64,000 bases of DNA, taken from Bursaphelenchus xylophilus. Lineage: Eukaryota; Nematoda; Chromadorea; Rhabditida; Aphelenchoididae. The stretch is taken from positions 9,300,001 to 9,364,000 of the forward strand of contig CAJFCV020000004.1 of assembly GCA_904066235.2 (NCBI GenBank). Direction: 5' to 3'. Numbering within the stretch: the first letter of the stretch is position 1; each line of letters starts with the position of its first letter. Positions 56,601 through 64,000 of the stretch are shown here, piece by piece. The notes under the pieces are model-generated. The model made no database searches and had not been told where the DNA came from. It saw nothing but the letters and a program-made list of their open reading frames with translations. A program made the position numbers and the translations under genes.

Positions 56601-58125
56601 TTCAGATAATGAGCTACCTCTTCGACATCTATACCTCTGCGCTTTACTCTCCGCTAGTCCTTTTCCCAGTACTGTTTACATGCACTTTGGGGCCGCTGAA
56701 GTATCTGGGCGATACGATTGGAGGAGTCATAGCCTATGTAAGTGACTTTCTCTATTTTTTGTTCAACTCAAAGCTCTAGGATTTGTTTATTCTCCTCTAC
56801 AGCTCGGTTAATTTGTCGATTATCATGGCGATTGCTTATCGGTACACCTGCCTTCACAACCATACCAGAAAACTGACCAGCAAAAGAGGGATCACTACAA
56901 TTGCAGTTGTCCAATTTAGTCTGGGCTTGCCGATTGTGGTGATGCGGCATATGGCGATAGGAAATAGAGATGAAAACAATAGCGCTGTTATCAGAGTAAG
57001 TTGAACTAATACTTTTATCCATAGCGACTTGTAACACAGTTATGGTAAATCCTTTGTACAACAAAATATATAAATATATTTCTTTTAGCACCACCCAACG
57101 ATTGCCCGTGTTCTCCTTTCAAATCGATGTACTGGAGTTTCGTTGGAGTACAACAACACAATGACTTGGGCCTTTTTAACTGCCACTTTTGCTAGTTTTG
57201 CATTCGCCATTCCGTTCGCAATAGCGCTGATTTCCAAGTGCTACAAAGACTTGGAGATTATGCAAAGCAAAATGTCCTTTCAAACGAGAAGACTGCATTT
57301 GCAGCTGTTGAGAGCGCTTTGTTATCAGGTAAGCTTTGTGGCGTTGTGTATTAGAAGCTCTCTGCAACAAATTTCTTACAACGAAACCTGTTTATAGTAA
57401 GCAGTTTCATTGGTCGTAGGGACAAACGAAATATTTGTACAACAAATTGTACGACTTTTTAAAGTCCTATGGGATTCCTTGTACTTGACTACAGTGGCTG
57501 ACCTGACCCAATGGCGAAAAACCTATCATTTTGCATCCGGAAAGTATCAAAAAATGTAGCAAAATGCCTCCCTGTCCAACTAAAAAACGTCCCCTTTGAA
57601 GGGTTCCGTCACAAAAAAGAGCGGGCGCGCTTTTGAAATCCGAGTTTTTTTTCACTTGGAAAGGGAGGCATTTTGCCACATTTTTTGATACTTCCCGGAT
57701 GCAAAATGGCACGTTTTTTGCCACTGGATCAGGTCCTCCACTCTGTGATGTTTATGAGTTGTAAGCAGTCTTCTGACCCGACTTCAGCTATGTTTTTTTT
57801 TAGTTCGTCGTACCTCTGACCACCCTCATCCTGCCATTCATGATGCTCTCAGTTCTGTCGGCGTTGAGCACTTTCAGTGTTGGACGTAAGTTCACGTCCA
57901 TAAACAACACATTTTCATTTTTCTCCAGGATATACCTCATACATTGTTCTGCTCGGAACAACTCATTCGCTTGCCAATACGTTAATGATGGCTCTGACAA
58001 TTCGACCATTTACTCGGTACTTCCTACAAAAATTCGGGAAGAAAATGCACTCGACGGAGATGTATTCGGTGTCCAAGACCAACAACGAAAACTCGAAGCC
58101 TTTTACGAGCAAGGCGGCAACTTAG
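53663..58125 (+). CDS. Chemoreceptor-like GPCR (SRH/Str type), 6 exons
   Basis: Exons 53663-53833, 56606-56737, 56780-56995, 57089-57328, 57804-57885 and 57929-58125 encode 345 residues, typical for SRH receptors. Helix 1 is followed by GIYLVLFKSPSRFGFYRYFL, the usual FKSP/YR loop. Helix 2 has DIYTSALYSPLVLFPV, helix 3 SSVNLSIIMAIAYRYTCLHN, and the last helix reads LLGTTHSLANTLMMALTIRP followed by FTRY, the SRH end motif where PYR is usual. Seven helices are accounted for. It is expected in sensory neuron cilia; ligand unknown. Intron 1 is 2772 bp and nearly all transposon and satellite; intron 4 carries an R2 MITE. Confidence 0.8.
53917..55147. mobile_element. Tc1/mariner-type element in receptor intron 1
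   Basis: CAGGGTGACCCAAAATAACG at left is mirrored by CGTTATTTTGGGTCACCCTG at right, flanked by TA on both sides (53915-53916, 55148-55149). 1231 bp, the size of an autonomous element, but no readable transposase remains. Confidence 0.8.
55229..56417. mobile_element. Satellite-bearing foldback element in receptor intron 1
   Basis: Ends are made of GAACTCTACCCC/GAACTTTACCCC repeats, inverted at the right side (GGGGTAGAGTTC). Inside are 16 direct copies of a 49-bp monomer with TGTGACATCTTATACGATG (55390-56145), then four inverted copies (56175-56345). Confidence 0.82.
55390..56345. repeat. 49-bp satellite with higher-order units and inverted arm
   Basis: Monomers differ in the spacer before AGG: type A TTGAGAAAAATC, type B CTGAAAATAAT, type C TCGAAAAAACT, and A' TCGAGAAAAATC. 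Copies 2-8 read A B A C B A' C and copies 9-15 repeat that order, so a seven-monomer block of about 340 bp has been duplicated. The last four copies are inverted and would pair with the direct ones. Confidence 0.8.
57489..57747. mobile_element. R2 foldback MITE in receptor intron 4
   Basis: ACAGTGGCTGACCTGACCCA at left; TGGATCAGGTCCTCCACTCT at right; ATCCGGAAAGTATCAAAAAA inside. Confidence 0.82.
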
Positions 58126-58654
58126 ATGGTACAATGACGTTGTCTGGATACCGTTGGTGTCGCTAAAACAATTTTGTAATAAGAAAGATGTAAATACTAG
58201 TCAGGATTTTGACAATGATCTCCTCTGATATTATATTTACAAACGGGTAATATAATATTTATTTTCCAGCATTGCTTTATATAATAGCATGATTGTGGCA
58301 TATCTTGTTAACCTGATGTGTATGATAGACTCTTGATCTTAAATATAAACCAGTGGTTTTGAGACAAATAATTGGGCAATAATAGCTGTTCAAATGCAAT
58401 ACACTCATCAAAGCCATCGAGAATCGACGTTTTTGCTACATCAAAATGAGGAGGTAGCGAGTCAAGCTTTATGTTGTTTTGGCTATGTCTAGATAGATGA
58501 TGATGAAATAAATTTTATTATTCTAAAAAGGACAAAATTTACTGTTTGTGGAGCCATTTTGGTCACGTTTTGACCTTCTTCTTTCAATATATAATCGCCT
58601 GTTTCCTTAGAATACAATTAGGTTTTGGCGAGACAATCTTTATTTACATATAGA
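58126..58654. other. 3' flank of the SRH-like receptor
   Basis: 3' UTR and spacer; AATAAA near 58506. No repeat or gene recognised. Confidence 0.4.
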
Positions 58655-59015
58655 GGAGGAAGTGCTCCAAGCGCGACACTCATATTTTAACAAAGCTTGG
58701 CTTAGATTTTGAATCATTCTGCGAGGCTTCTAGTTCGCGCTTCGCAGAAATGACCGGGATATTTATTTGGGTCAAAAATTGAAAAAATTGGACATTTTGT
58801 TCCAAATTTCCCCATCAAAAGTTTCATGCCTATATTTCAATGGTAAAGTGTTTCAAATCATTTTTTTCCACACGAAACTGGCAAGGACAAGGCCAAAAAG
58901 CGATTTTTTCTCTCTGACCATTCTCCGTGTTTTGCATAGACTTTCAGGGATTTATATTAACCCATGTTCTGACATGTATGGAAAATTTAAAGAAAATCTG
59001 AGCGTCGCACTTGTC
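58655..59015. mobile_element. R1 copy, diverged
   Basis: GGAAGTGCTCCAAGCGCGAC, TAGTTCGCGCTTCGCAGAAA and GAAAATCTGAGCGTCGCACT follow R1 order. Confidence 0.65.
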
Positions 59016-59082
59016 AGCCTTTTCTTGTTGGCAAATTTGGAAGAAAAAATTTTTAGAGTCATCGTTACTACGCCATAAAGTT

Positions 59083-59201
59083 TGTAGAGATTTTACAGCG
59101 CATTTTTTGCCCGCGACTTTCCGTTTTTGCACTAGCGACATGCACTTTTCTGCAAATCGCACCCGATAAAAAAATTCCACGGACTTTACGGCGCGATTAG
59201 T
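59083..59201. repeat. Small foldback related to 53478-53612
   Basis: CTACGCCATAAAGTTTGTAG at left roughly inverts CCACGGACTTTACGGCGCGA at right; GCACTAGCGACATGCAC inside resembles GTGCATGTCGCTAGTGC at 53549. Confidence 0.5.
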
Positions 59202-59229
59202 CTAAAAAGGTTTTCCTGTAGCCCTCAAA

Positions 59230-59474
59230 ACGGTAAGTTAACGCAAAAAAATCTGTCGGCCTTCCAGGAGCCTTCTCGCCCTTTCAAAAAGAGCAGTGGT
59301 CACTTGAAACCCCCCGAAACGAAAATATAAGCCGAAAAACGGAGCGGCCGAGAGAAAGAGGCTGTGGAAAACGAAATGGCCGGGCGTTAGTTTCGAAGCC
59401 GGCCTTGCTTTTCGAACCTCTGGGACAACGCCTGCAAATTTCTTTCCATTTTGATTGTTTTGCCGGCAAAAGAG
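59230..59474 (+). promoter_or_regulatory. GC-rich 5' region of a possible small gene
   Basis: This block stands out from the AT-rich surroundings (CGGAGCGGCCGAGAGAAAGA, GAAGCCGGCCTTGCTTTTCG). It leads directly into ATGGAATG followed by a strong donor GTAAGTG at 59483, so it is probably a promoter and 5' UTR. Confidence 0.4.
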
Positions 59475-62080
59475 ATGGAATGGTAAGTGAAGAGCAAAAA
59501 TTATTCTAAACATTGAACTTTGAAGTGATTCTTTTGTCCAATTTTTTAAATTTTTGCGATTTTTTAAATGGGTTTTGATGGTTTTCGTGCCGTGATTAAT
59601 ATTTTTGATTACGTTTTTGTTTAATACTTTGTAATTTATTTTGTTTTTACTTTATGTCACATCTAACATGTAATTTTTTACCTTCAAATGTCATCAAATT
59701 TGAGAAGAAAATTTTTTCTCGAAAAATCTCAAAATTCCCCCCTCATTGATGTTTGATTTTATTCAAAAAAACTTTTTTTTATTTCAAAAACCCCTCAGTT
59801 TTCTCCCATTCATTTCTTCCAACATGTAAATCTCCGGACTGCGAACGTATTTCCCTCTCAAATTGTGTGTCTTTTTTTGCGAAAGCAACGTGTCTGTTTT
59901 GTGAGACGTCACAAAAAAGTGCGCAGTCAGAAATTTCGAAAAAGGATGAGGGATTTTTTCCGAGGTAAATAAAAATAAGAGTTGAGTCATCACCGAAAAA
60001 GGTGGAAATATTGAGAAAAGTGGTCTGATCGTGTTATTGCTGTCTGAAAATCGAATTTTGTGTGGTCTGAAAAAAAAATTTTTTTGAGATTTTTTTGAAA
60101 TTTCGAAAAATTTTTCATTTTTTTTTGCTTTTTTCTTTAAAAAAATATAAAAATTCGTTTCAATTTCCACCTTCTTCCAGAAGACCCCAATGATTATTTT
60201 TATCTTTTCTCGACTTTGTTCTTCTCAAAAATTATTGGCAATATTCGAATCAAAAGAATCCGTCGAATCACGCCATCCCGTTCTGTTTTTTGCCCTGAAA
60301 CGTGTATCTTTCCCCTCAACCCGTTATCTTTCGTGTATGTTGAACATCTTCTTGATGAGCGATGTTTTGGAGGAATGGTGATAAAAAATATACAATGTAA
60401 ATAAGCGGGAAATAATTAATTTTATGCGGAAAGAAGGTATAAAACCTAAAAATTGAACTTTGAAGATTCACTTGTAAATTGCGCCATAGGAAATTGAGGC
60501 TCTTATCAATTCGACAATACTGTATTGATGATTTTTTATTGCCCTTTTAATGCCCATTTCCCGGCAGTAACTTTCTGTGTATGATGGTTTTTATGGCTGT
60601 TTGTTTGGAACTTCTATTAACACAGGGGATGTTGTTTCAAACTCTGTTATATGGGAAGGCATTTTCGCCCTCCACATTTTATACATACTCTCTCGTCAGC
60701 AAAAATTGTTGTTGAATATCTCGGCTTTTCTTGCAAATTTTGAGCAAAAATTTTCTGGGATCGTCAGAAAGTATGATGATATTTAGTGGGCAAAATTTGG
60801 GGAAGATATGTGAATTGCCTTTCGAGATTTTTTTTGTGAGATTTTGAACTTTAAACTTGCTGAAAATCCCGATTTTTTTTGAGATTTTTACTATGGAAAG
60901 TAAGCGTTTTATTAGGTATAGTACTACTTATTTTCCTACTAAAAATCAATTATTTTTGACCAAAAGTAGCAAAGACCTGGCCGAAAAAACTTTTTTCTCC
61001 AACTCTGCCTCCCCATTTTCCATAATGCCTCAACAGCAAATCTAATGTTGCTTCAAGCTTGAAACCTTTCCTCAAACTCTCGCTTCCCCTCTCTTCCACG
61101 CTTCTGGCCCACAGCCAACCTGTTCAGCGGACAAAGTTCACTCGCGTTTCTTCAAACACTCCCGTCAGAAACTGTTGTTGAGACTTGAGATTTCCGAACG
61201 TTCCCTCCGATCGATCTTCTAGTCTAGCTGAGGCGGTTGGGCGCTTCTCTCATGCCGGAAAAACATTCGATTCGCTTGCAGCCGACGCTGACGTTGAGCC
61301 GGAAGAGCAGATGGCGCACCTCGTGGGGGGCAAGTGGGGTACAAAGTTTGGCAAACATATTTTTGTGGACTTTGTCCTTTACACAGTCGATTGATGTCTG
61401 ATCTATTGGTTTTTTAACAGTGTGAAATTTTTTGATGACTCATTGCAATGTCTTATTTTTGGTGCTTTGGTCGTCTATAGTGCGAATTGCAAAGATCAAA
61501 AATGTTGGTTATAGAAGGGTTTTGTTATATAGAGGTTCAACTTGGCCTTAATTGACTTCCTGTCCTCTGAAATATGTAGCTCAAAGCTTTGTTATGCCGA
61601 CATTTGTTGTAGGTTCCACTTATCACCAACCTATTTTTATCCCATTTAACTGGGTTATGTTTACTGAGGAGAACGTCAAATCTATCATATCAGTGTAGCA
61701 GGAAATCTGGCGAATTGACAAATCTTTTTTTCTCTGTGTGATAAAATAGCAATCACAGGTCATTGATCAAACGCAATTATCAAGTCTTTCAAATTACTTG
61801 TTACATAGGCAGAAGGCTTTAAACTACACGAACTTTGTACTTCCTGGAGGGGAATTTGAAACATTGTACGCCTGCAAGGGAAGTCAAAGCATACATTTAT
61901 CTCCATTCAACTCGTTTAGATCGTCTTGCGGACCAAAGGACAGGCAAACTTTCGACCCTGACCTGCTTTTCGTGTTGCGAGTGCTTTTGTCACGAGATTT
62001 GGACACCTGACAAAAAGGCCCAGACAGAGAAAAAAAGCAAAAGGATAGAAAGTAATAGCACTGAAACAGATGATATTTGA
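59475..62080 (+). CDS. Possible three-exon small gene, 94 residues
   Basis: Exons 59475-59482 (ATGGAATG), 61223-61338 and 61920-62080 join in phase to a 94-residue protein. It starts MECLAEAVGRFSHAGKTFDS, has an acidic middle (DADVEPEEQMAHLV), then a cysteine cluster CFSCCECFC that could be acylated, and a charged KKAQTEKKSKRIES tail ending DDI. Exon 2 reads as convincing coding sequence; its acceptor (GATCTTCTAG) is fair and its donor (G|GTACAA) is weak, so exons may be missing. VGRFSHAGKTFDSL loosely recalls the start of BAP18-type chromatin proteins, but no SANT-like region follows. An alternative joining 59480-59482, 59799-59964 and 60181-60404 is also in phase but reads less like protein. 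Confidence 0.3.
60405..61222. other. Intron or spacer with R1 debris
   Basis: About 60655-61020 keeps R1 fragments (CATACTCTCTCGTCAGCAAA, GCAAAGACCTGGCCGAAAAA). No other feature. Confidence 0.35.
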
Positions 62081-62294
62081 CTTGATGAAGAACAGAGAGG
62101 GGAGAGGGAGAGGAAAGTTGTAGGAGGGGGTGATTACTAATACATATACATATGTACATATTACATTTTGGGATAAAAAGAAAGAAGTGAGGAGTTATGG
62201 GGGTTTTTGTAAGCTACCTATATGTAATAGGGATACAGTGACGTTTCTGTAGTTCCGTTATATATGTGAAAAAACAATATAAATTTTGGACTAA

Positions 62295-62750
62295 CAGGGG
62301 AAGTACTTCAAGTGTGACGCTCAGATTTTCTTTAAATTTTGCACACACATCGGGTATGGACTAAATATCAATTCCTGAAAGTTTTAGCTCGCGCTTTACG
62401 GGCGCCGCCGAGATATTGAACGATTTTTGCCGCCGAGAGAGCACGCTCAACGTGGAGAGCGGTCAGAGAGAAAACCGCTTTTTGGCCATAACTTTGGCAG
62501 TTTCGTGCGGAAAAATTAGATTTTTTGTAGAAACATTATTCTTTACGGTTGAAATAGGCATGAAACTTTTCGTGCCGAAATTCGGCAAAAAGTCCCAAAT
62601 TTTCGCCGACTTTCGATCTAAAAATCTCGGATGTTTCTGCAAAGCGCGAGCTAGGATTCCCGCATATATCTTAGAAAAAATTATTCTAAATTTGTGCCAA
62701 GTTTCATCAAAATCTGAGCGTCACACTTCAAGTACTTCCCTTGTAAGTTT
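62295..62750. mobile_element. R1 foldback, full length
   Basis: AGGGGAAGTACTTCAAGTGT at left and ACACTTCAAGTACTTCCCT at right. Inner arms have AGCTCGCGCTTTACGGGCGC and GCAAAGCGCGAGCTAGGATT. The best-preserved copy with 48425-48872. Confidence 0.88.
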
Positions 62751-62963
62751 TGTCAAAATTTGAGCGTCGCGCCTTCTATATAAGGCGACAATATTTTTGC
62801 CATATCCTTGCCAATTTTGTGTAAAAAAGGTTGATGTTTTTTGTGGAAATGTTGCCCTCATTGTAAAAAATATTGAGCTTGTTTTTTCATATAAAAACTG
62901 GCAAAAAAAGTGTTAAGTTTTGACAATTTCTGCAAAGCGGAGGCCAACCACAGACCTTCGTTT

Positions 62964-63221
62964 ATACAGTGGCGGACCTAATCTAGTGACAAAACAAGTA
63001 CCATTTTGCATCCGGGAAGTATCAGAATGTGGCAAAATACCTCCTTCTTCAAGTGAGAAAGCTCCAATTTCAAAATTGCGCCCGTTCTTTTTGTGGGGGA
63101 AAGGGCGAGCCCTAAAAAATTAAGTATTATATTTTTAGTTGGAAAAGGAGACACTTTGCTATATTTTTTGATACTTCCCGGATGCAAAATGGTACGTTTT
63201 TTGGATCAGGTCCGTATTTGT
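62964..63221. mobile_element. R2 foldback MITE
   Basis: ACAGTGGCGGACCTAATCTA at left; TTTTGGATCAGGTCCGTA at right; ATCCGGGAAGTATCAG inside. TA flank at left suits Tc1/mariner-type insertion. Confidence 0.78.
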
Positions 63222-63342
63222 AGCTTATCAAACATCATTCTTCATCTCCGCCAAGTTTCGGTATAAACTTACAGTAGCTCTTCGAACCCTTGTCTTCCAT
63301 TTGTCATCCCCTATTCTGAGCTCTCACCCAAATTTTATTCAG

Positions 63343-63464
63343 ATACCTGCGTTTTAATTTGTTACACGCTGCTCTCATTTCATACGCTCTTCCCAATTAC
63401 GCTAATTTATTTGGCGGAACCGCACTGGAATCAGCTGAACCAATACTTTGATCGTAAATTTTGA
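63343..63464 (+). CDS. Possible terminal exon of a membrane protein
   Basis: After the good acceptor AATTTTATTCAG a frame of 39 codons runs to TGA. It has a hydrophobic helix CVLICYTLLSFHTLFPITLI and the end YLAEPHWNQLNQYFDRKF, resembling the last helix and tail of a nematode receptor or transporter. No upstream exon of the same gene is recognised in the window; R1 and R2 insertions lie just before it. It may be a relic. Confidence 0.3.
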
Positions 63465-64000
63465 AGGCGGGTTTAAGCGAGCAAAGTATGCGTTTAATGC
63501 GGCTTGCTGAACTTGATCATGTGAAGGGCAGATGGTTGTTTGGAGCGCTTCCAACGCCGATAAAGGAAAACATGACCAATGATATGTTTGTGGTCAAAGT
63601 TTGAGACTGATTTTGTTGCTTTTGGAGGCTGATACAATTTATGAAAAAAGTACAAAAGATGAGGGAAAAAATTAAAAAAACTGAAGTTTTCATGTAAAAT
63701 ATTGGCAGTTTGAAAATGCAACCGTCTTCTACATAATGCTGACGACATATATGTCACTTATGCTACGCAAAAAGAAACTCAAAATTTTGAAAAATAATCC
63801 TTTTTGTTTGTTTTTACCAACCTTTCAATCTTCCTCCCATTTGCTCTCTTTTTATGCCTTCAAGCCACAAGAATAACACCACTACTAATCTATCATACAA
63901 CCCCTTAACTAAACTCCTCAGACTCAAAAAAGGTCACGCACTTTGAACCTTGGAATCAGCAAAAAAATTTTGACGTTTTAACAAGGCAGTAAGTGATTTA
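63465..64000. other. Right edge, no firm feature
   Basis: A 38-codon frame from ATG 63488 to TGA 63605 follows closely in another frame, possibly related to the exon before it. Otherwise AT-rich with no recognised feature. Confidence 0.3.

Noticed and set aside
59480..60404. Alternative three-exon model 59480-59482, 59799-59964, 60181-60404
   Set aside because: Phases close, but exon 2 has a less convincing frame, is T-rich at the start, and the joined product shows biased composition; the 94-residue model was preferred, still at low confidence.

Overview
The window looks like nuclear DNA of a nematode, probably a rhabditid. Genes are split by small introns with GTAAGT-like donors and TTTCAG acceptors. 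Several start codons sit a few bases after a TTTCAG-type acceptor with no upstream exon in sight, which is the signature of spliced-leader trans-splicing. The gene content also fits: SRH-type chemoreceptors, a sigma-class GST, a CK1/TTBK-like kinase, p24 cargo receptors and an SPT2 homologue. All gene models were built by eye from reading frames and splice sites. Every intron phase in the well-supported models closes without a frameshift.

Left third (1-22 kb) is gene-dense. An MFS transporter resembling MFSD8/CLN7 (883-3215, +) is followed by a 2.2 kb palindrome and a possible small gene (6811-6945, +). Next come an SPT2 chromatin protein (7111-9437, -), two tandem p24/TMED genes (10270-12640, +) that may be an operon, a CK1/TTBK-like kinase (12959-15215, -), an SRH-like receptor (16290-18485, +) and an unusual rhodopsin-like receptor (18892-21707, -).

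The middle (22-41 kb) has no well-supported gene. It is a bed of DNA transposons: a dead mariner, a maT-like element, a hAT MITE with an 8-bp target duplication, two giant palindromes, and many small foldback MITEs.

The right third holds a striking poly-cysteine protein (41435-42641, +), a GST (43389-44995, -), a secreted cysteine-rich protein (46424-47881, -), an SRH-like receptor (53663-58125, +) whose first intron carries a Tc1-like element and a 49-bp satellite with higher-order structure, and a possible small three-exon gene (59475-62080, +).

Two foldback families dominate the repeats: R1 (about 445 bp, more than a dozen full or decayed copies) and R2 (about 250 bp, seven copies). They sit between genes and also inside introns. 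The genes do not form an obvious shared pathway. The two p24 genes probably act together in ER-Golgi transport and the receptors are probably sensory. No rRNA, tRNA or CRISPR array was recognised.
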